A stretch of 64,000 nt of DNA, from assembly GCA_946411385.1 (NCBI GenBank), contig CAMKDV010000007.1:103160-167159 (forward strand), given 5' to 3'. The notes below the pieces were generated by a model that saw nothing but the letters and a program-made list of their open reading frames with translations, was not told the origin of the DNA and made no database searches. Both the position numbers and the translations under genes were made by a program. Numbering within the stretch: position 1 is the first letter of the stretch; each line of letters opens with the position of its first letter. Source of the DNA: an uncultured Bacteroidales bacterium. GTDB lineage: Bacteria; Bacteroidota; Bacteroidia; Bacteroidales; Paludibacteraceae. Below are positions 42,108-49,287 of the stretch, one piece after another.

Positions 42108-43310
42108 TTACCGACTGATTTTCACCATAAAATCCGACAGATACAATCGCCAATTGCGCCAGGTGTGACCACCACCTGTCTCAGTATACAGATGTGGCGC
42201 TTGCGCCTTATCCATACGGCGGTTGAAGCGTTGGGCGTTCATATGGAACATGTCGGACTTGCCGGAATAAACAAAATAAACAGGAAGTGAGACCGCTGCG
42301 CTGTGAGATGTGGGAAGTGAGGAAACAGGCAACTGCTCCTTGTGAACAACAGGCGAGAACAGACCTACCGCAGAGAAATAGCCCGGCAGCAGATTGGCGG
42401 TATTGGCTGCCAGACGCGAGCCATCCGACAAACCTGCTATATATCGCTCATCGGATACACAAAACATCGAATCCACAAACGCCGTCAGGTTGATTAAGGC
42501 GCGCTCAATGTCGTGATCATGGCATAGGCGCGAATAATTCATTATATTGTTGAATAGCGACCGATGGCTCGGTCGGTCTTCTTTCGGACGAACATTCACG
42601 TCAGGCAGCACAAGAATCATCGGTCGACATTTACCCTGAGCTACCAGGTTCTCCATGATCTGCACAGCCCTGCCCCGCTCGCTCCATGAGCCCTCATAAC
42701 CGCTTATTCCGTGCAGCAAGTACAGGACAGGATAGTGACGGACAGATTGACGATTGACAAATTGACCATTGACGATTGAATCCGGGTATCCCGCAGGCAA
42801 ATAGATGTTCACCCGTCTGCTGATTTTTTCCGCGGAACTATACCAAGTAAGATACATCCATGTGCCTTGCCGGGCAGGTTGCTGATAAAGGTCTGTCTGC
42901 TCCGTTCCGCCCACCGTGATGAGGTTCCACTTATGCGTCATCTGCCAAGCGGTATCATGGTTCAGCGGGTCGTTGGTGCGATGGCCGTCCACCTTGAAGC
43001 AATAGCTGTACACTTCCGATTGGATAGGCCGCGTAGTGGCATAAAAACATCCGTCCTCCCGGCGCTTCATTTTTACGCGCTTGCTGCGCAGATCAGTGTA
43101 GCGCGTACTATCTTCGCCGGCATAGAAAAAATCGCCGTACACACTCACGCGTTTGCCTTCACCACAGTAGCAGAAACTGACCGTACTATCCTCATTAACC
43201 ACAACCGATGTGCGAGCCTCGGATATGCTGTCAGTATAACTGTTGCGTGCCTCCAATGGAAGCACGCAAAGCAACACCATCACAATCAATATTATCCTTT
43301 CACTCCTCAC
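42108..43310 (-). CDS. Exported esterase with N-terminal CBM48-like domain
   Basis: 400 residues from a GTG at 43310 (an ATG at 43280 would also keep a signal peptide). Signal peptide 1-21. An Ig/CBM48-like E-set domain follows (~35-130). The alpha/beta-hydrolase domain resembles the esterase-D/feruloyl-esterase group: YPVLYLLHGISGYEGSW, nucleophile Ser in IAGLSDGSR near 293, a probable acid in SGKSDMFH, and His in GGGHTW near 383. GLSDG replaces the common GLSMGG. A linker within it (DSIVNGQFVNRQSV) is encoded by a short degenerate repeat. Likely periplasmic or surface polysaccharide deacylation; substrate unknown. Confidence 0.85.
   Translation of the reverse strand: MRSERIILIVMVLLCVLPLEARNSYTDSISEARTSVVVNEDSTVSFCYCGEGKRVSVYGDFFYAGEDSTRYTDLRSKRVKMKRREDGCFYATTRPIQSEVYSYCFKVDGHRTNDPLNHDTAWQMTHKWNLITVGGTEQTDLYQQPARQGTWMYLTWYSSAEKISRRVNIYLPAGYPDSIVNGQFVNRQSVRHYPVLYLLHGISGYEGSWSERGRAVQIMENLVAQGKCRPMILVLPDVNVRPKEDRPSHRSLFNNIMNYSRLCHDHDIERALINLTAFVDSMFCVSDERYIAGLSDGSRLAANTANLLPGYFSAVGLFSPVVHKEQLPVSSLPTSHSAAVSLPVYFVYSGKSDMFHMNAQRFNRRMDKAQAPHLYTETGGGHTWRNWRLYLSDFMVKISR
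42741..42780. repeat. In-frame degenerate repeat inside the esterase gene
   Basis: Repeated GTCAATCGTCAATGG-type units of 7-8 nt (minus strand) encode the linker SIVNGQFVNRQSV just before the first strand of the hydrolase domain, at a surface-loop position. Confidence 0.6.
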
Positions 43311-43311
43311 C

Positions 43312-43346
43312 TTAATTCGTAATTTTTAATTTTTAATTCGTAATTC
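43312..43346. repeat. AATTCGTAATTTTTAATT repeat, copy a
   Basis: AT-rich sequence with TAATTCGTAATTTTTAA and repeated TTTTTAATT units, filling the gap between the PCMD-like gene and the esterase start. Other copies lie at 44322-44354, 45341-45370, 46001-46043 and 48340-48376. Confidence 0.75.
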
Positions 43347-43355
43347 TTCTCCCTT

Positions 43356-44315
43356 TCACTTTGCTTGTGCCAACACGTTGTTGTCGTAAGCCAATCGGAT
43401 GTTGTCGCACCAAACTATGTTGCCCGGGCAGCCTGTGAACGGCGCCATGCTTCCCGCGGATATTTGGATGATGATATGCGTTGGCTGCATATCTCCGCGC
43501 CAAGCCACTTCCTCGATGTTGACCATCTCTCCGCTGCTGTTGTGGGTCTTGAAGCGGTCGGAGGACAAAGCTATGGTTTGTTCGGTCTGGTAGTATTGTA
43601 CGGGTACGCGATAGTCGTTCAGCCATTCGTCGGTAGTGCTGTCGATGCTTTTTTCTGCCATGCCGACGCGATAAGCGTACACATGACCGTTCTCTTCCCA
43701 GCGGTGTTGAAGGATCAGGGTTATATGTCCTTTGTCACGTCCGTCTACCGATTTTACGTGTGTACCTGCATTGGCGAAGATGGCAGGTTGATCCTGTATA
43801 AGTGCCTTGTAGTCAAGTACCAGCGCATTGGGTTTGCCGGTGAAGGGGACACCCATATCGATGGCGGAATTAGGATCTTTGCTCTGTGCCATACCTACTA
43901 CGTCCATCATCTTGCCTGTATAGATAGAACCGGTAGCCAGCGCTTTGAAGTTGATACCTATGGCGCTGACGGTCTCCAGCGTACTTTCCATACGGCAGCA
44001 CCACCCTTCTCCGCGGCGCTCCGGAGTGACGGAAACGGACACTTTCTCCACGCCCATAGCTTTGGCATAGGCATTGCTGCTGCCCCAAGCGCCGCCAACC
44101 TTGTACAGAGTCTTGGTTTGTCCGCCTATCAGACGCGACTCTTTGATCTGGCTTTCCGTCCACGACTCAAAATCTCCGAAAGGCAACGGCTCGATACGTT
44201 CTTGTGCCGATACGCGTATGCCTATTGCCAGCAAGGCTATGATCAGTATAAGAATACTTACTACAACGATAGTGGTGTTAGTCGTGTTGGGCTTGTTACT
44301 GTTTTCCGTTTGCAT
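43356..44315 (-). CDS. PCMD-domain-like membrane-anchored protein
   Basis: 319 residues from the ATG at 44315 (MQTENSNKPN). Three further upstream codons would need a TTG start, and the neighbouring glycosyltransferase gene has the same leader with an ATG in this position. A short cytoplasmic head, one membrane segment (TIVVVSILILIIALLAIGIRV), then a beta-rich domain (PFGDFESWTES, ALVLDYKAL, HITLILQHRW, IIIQISAGS) resembling PCMD, a putative carbohydrate-metabolism domain of Bacteroidetes. Assignment is from recall. Preceded by one of three matching ECF-type promoters, so probably in the regulon of the nearby sigma factor. Confidence 0.75.
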   Translation of the reverse strand: MQTENSNKPNTTNTTIVVVSILILIIALLAIGIRVSAQERIEPLPFGDFESWTESQIKESRLIGGQTKTLYKVGGAWGSSNAYAKAMGVEKVSVSVTPERRGEGWCCRMESTLETVSAIGINFKALATGSIYTGKMMDVVGMAQSKDPNSAIDMGVPFTGKPNALVLDYKALIQDQPAIFANAGTHVKSVDGRDKGHITLILQHRWEENGHVYAYRVGMAEKSIDSTTDEWLNDYRVPVQYYQTEQTIALSSDRFKTHNSSGEMVNIEEVAWRGDMQPTHIIIQISAGSMAPFTGCPGNIVWCDNIRLAYDNNVLAQAK

Positions 44316-44321
44316 AACTTT

Positions 44322-44354
44322 CAATTTTAATTCGTAATTTTTAATTCTTAATTT
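44322..44354. repeat. AATTCGTAATTTTTAATT repeat, copy b
   Basis: Copy in the 5' leader of the PCMD-like gene. The leader from TTTGCATAACTTT through this repeat closely matches the leader of the glycosyltransferase gene at 45992-46043. Confidence 0.75.
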
Positions 44355-44383
44355 CCTTGCGGTTCTTTACCGCTCTCTATCTA

Positions 44384-44413
44384 TATAACAACTTACCCTA
44401 AAAAAATGCAACC
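44384..44413 (-). promoter_or_regulatory. ECF-type promoter of the PCMD-like gene
   Basis: Minus strand GGTTGCA (44413-44407), 15-nt spacer beginning TTTT, TTGTTATA (44391-44384). Identical elements and spacing at 46096-46125 and 48396-48425. Confidence 0.7.
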
Positions 44414-44430
44414 TGCCTTGTGATTTTTTT

Positions 44431-44808
44431 TCAAAAATATACTCTCCAAGTCAGCATAATGGCTGATTTGCACTTGGCTGCACCGAACAACTCGTCTTGC
44501 GGGCAGGCTATCGGATTGAACATCGTGAACCATCGTGGAGCCATGCCTATCACTCCCGGTACTTGCACCATGCTCATGCCTACGTCTATCAGCAGGTCAG
44601 GCGTGAGCGGTGGCAACTGAATGTCCAGATACATTCTGCCTTTGCCCACCTGCCCGCCTAACATGCCTTTGTCGGTTCTGGCATAGTGCTGCAAACTGAT
44701 GAAGCCGGTCTTAGAATAGTGCGGCAACTCGCCGAAGTCGGCGGCCAATGCTCTCATGCTGACGCTGAACACGAACAGGCTTAACAGAACGACGCGTTTC
44801 ATTTTCAC
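44431..44808 (-). CDS. Small outer-membrane-type exported protein
   Basis: 125 residues. Signal peptide (KRVVLLSLFVFSVSMRALAA). The mature part is beta-rich (GFISLQHYART, GKGRMYLDIQLPPL, SAIMLTWRVYF) and ends in phenylalanine, as outer-membrane barrel strands do, though it is too short for a full barrel. It overlaps the 3' end of the glycosyltransferase gene by 98 nt in another frame, so is probably co-transcribed with it. No family recognised. Confidence 0.65.
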   Translation of the reverse strand: MKMKRVVLLSLFVFSVSMRALAADFGELPHYSKTGFISLQHYARTDKGMLGGQVGKGRMYLDIQLPPLTPDLLIDVGMSMVQVPGVIGMAPRWFTMFNPIACPQDELFGAAKCKSAIMLTWRVYF

Positions 44809-45994
44809 TTATTTCTTCGCTTAACATCTCTTCAAATTTCTCTACCGAAGCCGACAGGCTGTACTGACGGCCGAACTGACGGTATTTCTCTTCCATCACG
44901 CAGCGCTCACCCGGATGATCGAGCCAGTAGTCGATAGCGCGTGCCAGGTCTTTCGGATCGCCCGGGATGAACAGGCTGCGGCCGTCCAAAGCAAACTGCG
45001 GTGTGGCGCTCACGTGGCTGTTGGCGATGACGGGAACCAGACCCGTTGCAAACGCTTCGATGCAGCTGATAGCCTCGCTCTCCATATCGCTGGCGTGGAC
45101 GTACAGGTCGGTTTCCAGCAGATGCTCAATCAGTTCGTCGCGCTTTACATAGATGAACTGCGGCTGATGCTTGAGGTCTTTGCCCAGTTCGACGTACTTG
45201 TCATATTCCGGTCCCTTGCCTGCAAACACGAGCTGGATACGATCGGCGTACTTCGACAGCTTCACGGCGTTGATGATCACATCCTGGCGCTTCTCATTAC
45301 TCAATCGACCGATCATCATGATTTTGAATACCGGCTTTTGTAATTCGTAATTTTTAATTTTTAATTTCTTTTTTTCTCCCGCTTCCATGAATGCGTCCTG
45401 GATACCGTTGCTGATAGGATGGATCTTGGCTTTGTAATTGCGCTCTGCGAGCATCGAGCCCATGAACTGAGAGGGTACATGTATATGACGCACGTGGCTG
45501 TAGATGTCGCGGTTCCAGGTGCTGTAGAACAGTTCGTTGAACCAGTTCACCTTACCCATGTTTACCGACGAGGTCATGTTCTCCGGCTGGATATGGAAAG
45601 CGCCGGTGACGGGTTTGCCTATCTTGTTGCAATAACGGATAGCTTCCCACGAGATGCCGAACGGAACGAAGATATGTACTATATCTGCCCAATCGCATGC
45701 CTCATGCACTTTCTGTTTGTCGTTATACGCAAAGCAGAAATCGTGCTTGTCCATCAGCGGCTGGAAAATAGGCATGTGGAACTTGGCGATATGGAAGTCA
45801 CCATCCGTGATATTTTTTTGACTTTCGCTTTTCGGGCTGTCCCAGCAGAGTGCTTTCACTTCATGTCCGCGACGGCGCAGCTCGGCTGCATAGCGTTGAG
45901 CGGATATACTCGTACCGTTATTGGTCGTGTAGAAATTGTCCATTACAAACAGGATTTTCTTTGCCCCGAGGGTGCGATTAGCTTCGTTTTGCAT
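44711..45994 (-). CDS. Glycosyltransferase family 4
   Basis: 427 residues, cytoplasmic or membrane-peripheral. GT-B fold: N-terminal ILFVMDNFYTTNNGTSISAQRYAAEL with the glycine-rich acceptor loop, and C-terminal FKIMMIGRLSNEKRQDV, DLYVHASDMESEAISCIEAFATGLVPVI with the donor-binding E-x7-E near 305-313. Likely builds a glycolipid or surface polysaccharide. Linker KKLKIKNYELQ near 212-224 is encoded by a dispersed AT repeat. The C-terminal ~30 residues (RRSVKPVRVQRQHESIGRRL) run into the next gene and look non-native, which suggests loss of the original stop. Preceded by an ECF-type promoter. Confidence 0.9.
   Translation of the reverse strand: MQNEANRTLGAKKILFVMDNFYTTNNGTSISAQRYAAELRRRGHEVKALCWDSPKSESQKNITDGDFHIAKFHMPIFQPLMDKHDFCFAYNDKQKVHEACDWADIVHIFVPFGISWEAIRYCNKIGKPVTGAFHIQPENMTSSVNMGKVNWFNELFYSTWNRDIYSHVRHIHVPSQFMGSMLAERNYKAKIHPISNGIQDAFMEAGEKKKLKIKNYELQKPVFKIMMIGRLSNEKRQDVIINAVKLSKYADRIQLVFAGKGPEYDKYVELGKDLKHQPQFIYVKRDELIEHLLETDLYVHASDMESEAISCIEAFATGLVPVIANSHVSATPQFALDGRSLFIPGDPKDLARAIDYWLDHPGERCVMEEKYRQFGRQYSLSASVEKFEEMLSEEISENETRRSVKPVRVQRQHESIGRRLRRVAALF
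45341..45370. repeat. AATTCGTAATTTTTAATT repeat, copy c, inside the glycosyltransferase gene
   Basis: The same repeat that fills nearby intergenic leaders lies here in frame and encodes KKLKIKNYELQ, just before the conserved FKIMMIGRLSNEKR segment. Confidence 0.75.
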
Positions 45995-46000
45995 AACTTT

Positions 46001-46043
46001 GAATTTTTAATTCGTAATTTTTAATTTTTAATTTTTAATTTCT
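46001..46043. repeat. AATTCGTAATTTTTAATT repeat, copy d
   Basis: Extended copy (additional TTTTTAA units) in the leader of the glycosyltransferase gene, between its ECF-type promoter and its ATG. Confidence 0.75.
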
Positions 46044-46095
46044 TTGGGGTTCCTTGCCCCTCATTTTTCAGGCTCTATGTTTGCCCTTCTATCCA

Positions 46096-46125
46096 TATAA
46101 CAAAACAGGCTGCAAAAATGCAACC
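46096..46125 (-). promoter_or_regulatory. ECF-type promoter of the glycosyltransferase gene
   Basis: Minus strand GGTTGCA (46125-46119), 15-nt spacer, TTGTTATA (46103-46096). An AAAAAAAATCAC tract lies just upstream, as at the PCMD-like gene's copy. Confidence 0.7.
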
Positions 46126-46164
46126 TGTCAAAGTGATTTTTTTTGAAAAAAGTGATAAATCCGT

Positions 46165-47265
46165 TTATCTGCCCAGTCTTACACCAAACTGAACGCCGGC
46201 AGACCAAGGCGATTCGCCTGTCACTGAAATATCCGCATAAATACCTATAAGCGCTATGCCATTCGTGAAAAACGGATGCGCTGCAAACACAGAAACAACA
46301 GCTAAGCCATCTGCAGAGCCTTTGATTATGTTGTGAGATGTAGCAGGTATAGAAGCTTCTATTCCGGCTGATGCGTGCAATCCCCACTTGTCGGTAAACA
46401 TCCACTGCGTATGAACGGCAATAGGCAGATTAACGCGTCCTTCCTCTACTATTGTATTATAGTTTCTGCTGGGAGCATATTGAAAGGCACTATTATAGCT
46501 AAATCCGCCGCCAATACCCCAATGCTCCTTAAAGAAATAAGTGTAGCGCAAATCTATTGCGGTTCGAAGTTCCGAACCGTAGCCCATTCGTCCTGTTCCG
46601 TGAAATGCGTGGCGGAACATATAGGGACCATAACGCTGAGGTTTCTTTTTCGCAGGCTGGACTTTCGTTGACTTGATTTTTGCAGACTTTATTTCAGTAG
46701 GCAGACTGCTGACCGCTGACAACTGATTGCTTATCACTGCCTGACGCACACTGCGGGCTATACGGAGCGTATCAATATGTCCTACCACGAATGGCGGATA
46801 GGGTTGCAATAGAGCAATAGGCGCGTAATAGTACAGCTGCTCCCGTTCAATAGTTTCCGTAGTGTCCGTGGGCAAGGTATCTTTTACCGCAATCGGCGGC
46901 AGAGGTTCCGGCAGTGCAACCACGGTCTGAACTTTCGGCTGCGGCTTGGGTGTTGGCTGCTTGGGCGTTTCTTTCTTTAGGGGCACGGGAGTGATGATGA
47001 TGATCCCTTTGCGTTCGGTGAACTGCAATGATTGTCCAAGCGCCTGACTGAGAGCCGTTTGGTAATCGTCCGTACGGATAGTAGCTGTCACAGTCGGAGC
47101 TGCGGCTATATCCGCAGGCCGGTACATAAACGACAAACCGAAATGCGCCTCAATGTCTTGAAGCACTTCGTGCATCGGAGCGGATTGGTAAGTCTTCTGC
47201 ATCGGAGCAGCCTTGCCGACCAACGCGCATAAAAGCAATACTGTGACCGCTACGGCTTTTCTCAT
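46165..47265 (-). CDS. STN-domain outer-membrane protein
   Basis: 366 residues from the ATG at 47265, which overlaps the fecR stop by 4 nt. Signal peptide ~1-20. An STN (secretin/TonB short N-terminal) domain follows (~22-95: MHEVLQDIEAHFGLSFMYRPADI, QTALSQALGQSLQF), then a Pro/Lys/Thr-rich linker and a C-terminal beta-barrel-like part (GSELRTAIDLRYTYFF, WGIGGGFSYNSAF, SAGVQFGVRLGR). STN domains pass signals to FecR-type anti-sigma factors. Here the domain is fused to a small barrel rather than a TonB receptor, so it may be the sensor for the adjacent FecR/sigma pair. Confidence 0.85.
   Translation of the reverse strand: MRKAVAVTVLLLCALVGKAAPMQKTYQSAPMHEVLQDIEAHFGLSFMYRPADIAAAPTVTATIRTDDYQTALSQALGQSLQFTERKGIIIITPVPLKKETPKQPTPKPQPKVQTVVALPEPLPPIAVKDTLPTDTTETIEREQLYYYAPIALLQPYPPFVVGHIDTLRIARSVRQAVISNQLSAVSSLPTEIKSAKIKSTKVQPAKKKPQRYGPYMFRHAFHGTGRMGYGSELRTAIDLRYTYFFKEHWGIGGGFSYNSAFQYAPSRNYNTIVEEGRVNLPIAVHTQWMFTDKWGLHASAGIEASIPATSHNIIKGSADGLAVVSVFAAHPFFTNGIALIGIYADISVTGESPWSAGVQFGVRLGR
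46700..46735. repeat. In-frame degenerate repeat inside the STN-protein gene
   Basis: GTTGTCAGCGGTCAGCAG-type 7-nt units on the minus strand encode ISNQLSAVSSL in the linker between STN domain and barrel. Confidence 0.5.
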
Positions 47266-48293
47266 TGATGGGCTATTACATACACATCGTCCTGACGGCT
47301 GATCACTACCGGCAACAAGGCCTCCAAGGCGGAGCACACATCCTCAAAACGGTCGTCTGTCGATACGGAGATATACACTTGTTCGTGCTTCGCAGCCTCG
47401 TCGGCAAAGCGGATACGTACATCATAGTTCCGCTCCAGTTTGTGCACAAGATCTTCGAGGGCTATATGCTCAAACTCCAGTCGTCCGCTCAGCCATGCCG
47501 CGGCACTTTCGGCACGCACTTGCTCTACACTTAATGTGCCGTCTGCCTTGTCAAACCGTGCCTGCTCATGAGGCTGGAGGACGACAGACTCTTCTTGGCA
47601 CGCTATCCGTACCGAACCTTCCATCAGCGTGAGCGTATAAGCGTTATCGGTCGTGTAGGCGGAGAGGTTGAATGTTGTGCCCAGTACCGTCACGCTGTAG
47701 TCGCCTACGTGGATAATGAACGGTTTGTCCGCATCTTTGGCTACGTGGAACACAGCCTCGCCATCGAAGGTCAGTTGGCGGTCATTCTTGCCGAAATCTT
47801 CCGCGCAGGCGAGGGTAGTAAGGCTGTTCAGCGTCACCTGTGTGCCGTCGGGTAGGGTGATGGTCTGTTGTTCGTGCGCGCCTGTCTGCGCCAAGAACGG
47901 CTCTTGCCCGGCAGGTTGCAGCAGCCAAAGTGTCAGTACGCCTATTACCGCCATTACCGCCACCGATGCCGCATAGCGCAGCCATCCGCGGCCGGTCAGC
48001 TTTCTGCCTACAGGTTGAACGAGTTGTATCGAACCTTCCGCTTTGGGCTCTTGGCTCTTAGCTCTTACCTCTTGGCTCTCCACTTTCAGCTTTCCGCTTG
48101 CTTGCAGTTTTGCCCAAGCCGCTTTTGTCCGTTCCGAAGCTTCGGTCTTAGCCTGAGTGCGCCACTCGTCTTCCCATTCCCGGAAAAGATGCTCATTCTT
48201 TGCTTCTTTCAGCCATTCGGATAACCGTTTCTCATCCGCCGCACTGATCGTGCCCCGGAAATACGTTTGTGCTATCTTATAAAATTCATTCAT
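47262..48293 (-). CDS. FecR-family anti-sigma factor
   Basis: 343 residues. Cytoplasmic N-terminus (~1-105), one membrane segment near 110-128 (AASVAVMAVIGVLTLWLLQP), and periplasmic FecR domain (QTITLPDGTQVTLNSLTTL, RQLTFDGEAVFHVAKD, KPFIIHVGDYSVTVLGTTFNL) with the C-terminal DUF4974-like part (LEFEHIALEDLVHKLERNYDVRI). Receives a signal from the STN partner and releases the ECF sigma factor. The cytoplasmic part contains a repeat-encoded linker (KLKVESQEVRAKSQEP). It has its own ECF-type promoter inside the end of the sigma gene. Confidence 0.93.
   Translation of the reverse strand: MNEFYKIAQTYFRGTISAADEKRLSEWLKEAKNEHLFREWEDEWRTQAKTEASERTKAAWAKLQASGKLKVESQEVRAKSQEPKAEGSIQLVQPVGRKLTGRGWLRYAASVAVMAVIGVLTLWLLQPAGQEPFLAQTGAHEQQTITLPDGTQVTLNSLTTLACAEDFGKNDRQLTFDGEAVFHVAKDADKPFIIHVGDYSVTVLGTTFNLSAYTTDNAYTLTLMEGSVRIACQEESVVLQPHEQARFDKADGTLSVEQVRAESAAAWLSGRLEFEHIALEDLVHKLERNYDVRIRFADEAAKHEQVYISVSTDDRFEDVCSALEALLPVVISRQDDVYVIAHQ
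48044..48098. repeat. In-frame degenerate repeat inside fecR
   Basis: Repeated AAGAGCCAAGAGGTAAG-type units (minus strand; AGAGCCA, AGAGGTA, AGAGCTA) encode KVESQEVRAKSQEPKAE in the cytoplasmic linker before the membrane segment. Confidence 0.65.
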
Positions 48294-48339
48294 AAATTCT
48301 CCTTTCTTTTCTCACATTCGTTCGAACGATTGTTTCACC

Positions 48340-48376
48340 TTTAATTCGTAATTCTTAATTTTTAATTCATAATTTT
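48340..48376. repeat. AATTCGTAATTTTTAATT repeat, copy e
   Basis: Variant copy (TTAATTCGTAATTCTTAATTTTTAATTCATAATT) in the leader between the ECF-type promoter and the fecR ATG, the same position it has in the other two ECF-controlled leaders. Confidence 0.7.
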
Positions 48377-48388
48377 CACCTTCCATCT

Positions 48389-48967
48389 TTATTCGTATAA
48401 CAATATTGCTTGCCAAAATGCAACCAACGGAAGTAAATTTTTTGGTAAATAATTTCTCCGCGCATCCAAGGCAGCGTTTATATGCTTCTCAACTGCCTGT
48501 CTTGTAATGCCTAATTGCTCCGCTATCTCTTGGGGCTTGAGCTCCTCTTGGCGGCTCATACGGAAGATCTCGCGGCTTTTTTCGCTCACATGCGTGAGGG
48601 CTTCGTCGATCTGTTCTTGCAATTCGTTGCCTATCATTACGGCATCGGCTTCCGGCGCCAGGTCCTGCCAGTAGAGCTGCTCCGATCCCTCGGCTTCTAT
48701 TAGGTCGTCCAATGATGACGTACCGGTCACGGCACGGTGTTTGAGTTCGTTCAGACAGTCGTTGCGTACCATCTGGAATAGCAGACTCTTGATGTTGCCG
48801 AGGGTTATCTGCTCGCGTTTCTCCCACAGACGGAGAAAACAGTTCTGCACGATATCCTCGGCTGCCTCGTCGTCGATATATCGCACGGCGAAACGCACCA
48901 ATCGAGGCTGGTACTCAAAGAATAACTGTTCAAACATTTCTGTTGACAAGTGAGAAATATCTTTCAT
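48389..48967 (-). CDS. ECF-type RNA polymerase sigma factor
   Basis: 192 residues from the ATG at 48967 (MKDISHLSTEMFEQLFFEYQ). Region 2 (FEQLFFEYQPRLVRFAVRYIDDEAAEDIVQNCFLRLWEKR) and region 4 (LTHVSEKSREIFRMSRQEELKPQEIAEQLGITRQAVEKHI) are complete. It directs polymerase to a GGTTGCA-N15-TTGTTATA-type promoter if the three matching sites nearby are its targets (inference). The frame continues upstream to 49102, but a housekeeping promoter lies inside that part. Its last codons double as the promoter of fecR. Controlled by the FecR protein encoded downstream. Confidence 0.93.
   Translation of the reverse strand: MKDISHLSTEMFEQLFFEYQPRLVRFAVRYIDDEAAEDIVQNCFLRLWEKREQITLGNIKSLLFQMVRNDCLNELKHRAVTGTSSLDDLIEAEGSEQLYWQDLAPEADAVMIGNELQEQIDEALTHVSEKSREIFRMSRQEELKPQEIAEQLGITRQAVEKHINAALDARRNYLPKNLLPLVAFWQAILLYE
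48396..48425 (-). promoter_or_regulatory. ECF-type promoter of fecR, inside the sigma gene's 3' end
   Basis: Minus strand GGTTGCA (48425-48419), 15-nt spacer, TTGTTATA (48403-48396). The element coincides with codons for the final LVAFWQAILLYE of the sigma factor, so sequence there serves two purposes. Confidence 0.7.
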
Positions 48968-48991
48968 GGGTGTCTTATGCGGATTTTGTTG

Positions 48992-49023
48992 CAAATTTAC
49001 GAAAAAAAATGCACATTTGCAAA
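48992..49023 (-). promoter_or_regulatory. Proximal housekeeping promoter of the sigma gene
   Basis: Minus-strand TTTG (49023-49020), 20-nt spacer, TAAATTTG (48999-48992). About 20 nt lie between the predicted transcription start and the ATG at 48967. Confidence 0.7.
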
Positions 49024-49060
49024 TTTTCCCGAAGAAAAATTGCAATTTATTGCATATTTT

Positions 49061-49109
49061 AGCATGAATGCCCTGCTTATGCTCGCATAGAAGCAAGGGC
49101 ATTCATGCT
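49061..49109. repeat. Long hairpin between two promoters
   Basis: AGCATGAATGCCCT-GCTT pairs with AAGC-A-AGGGCATTCATGCT: 14 bp, a one-base bulge, then 4 bp, with a 12-nt loop. It lies between the two promoters upstream of the sigma gene. No U-tract on either strand. Confidence 0.75.
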
Positions 49110-49142
49110 AAAAGAGGTGACACGGAGTGTCATTTTTCGGCA

Positions 49143-49174
49143 CAAAGATACAACAAAAAATCGAGATATGCAAA
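49143..49174 (-). promoter_or_regulatory. Distal housekeeping promoter before the sigma gene
   Basis: Minus-strand TTTG (49174-49171), 20-nt spacer, TATCTTTG (49150-49143). A transcript from here would start near 49136, pass through a TGACAC/GTGTCA hairpin and the long 49061-49109 hairpin, and then read into the sigma gene. Confidence 0.7.
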
Positions 49175-49221
49175 AAAATACCGATTTTGGAAAATAATTG
49201 GGATTTTCGAAATAAGAAAGT

Positions 49222-49261
49222 TGATAAAAGAAAACCACCGGCTCGCGAGGAGTCGGTGGCC
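49222..49261 (-). terminator. Intrinsic terminator of the starch operon
   Basis: Minus strand GCCACCGACTC, short loop, GAGCCGGTGG then TTTTCTTTTATC. It lies about 30 nt after the stop of the last starch gene. Confidence 0.75.
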
Positions 49262-49287
49262 TTCTATATGAGGTTTTGTTAAATGGA

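Noticed and set aside
43356..44324. TTG start three codons upstream for the PCMD-like gene
   Set aside because: The parallel leader of the glycosyltransferase gene has its ATG exactly where the PCMD-like gene's ATG (44315) is.
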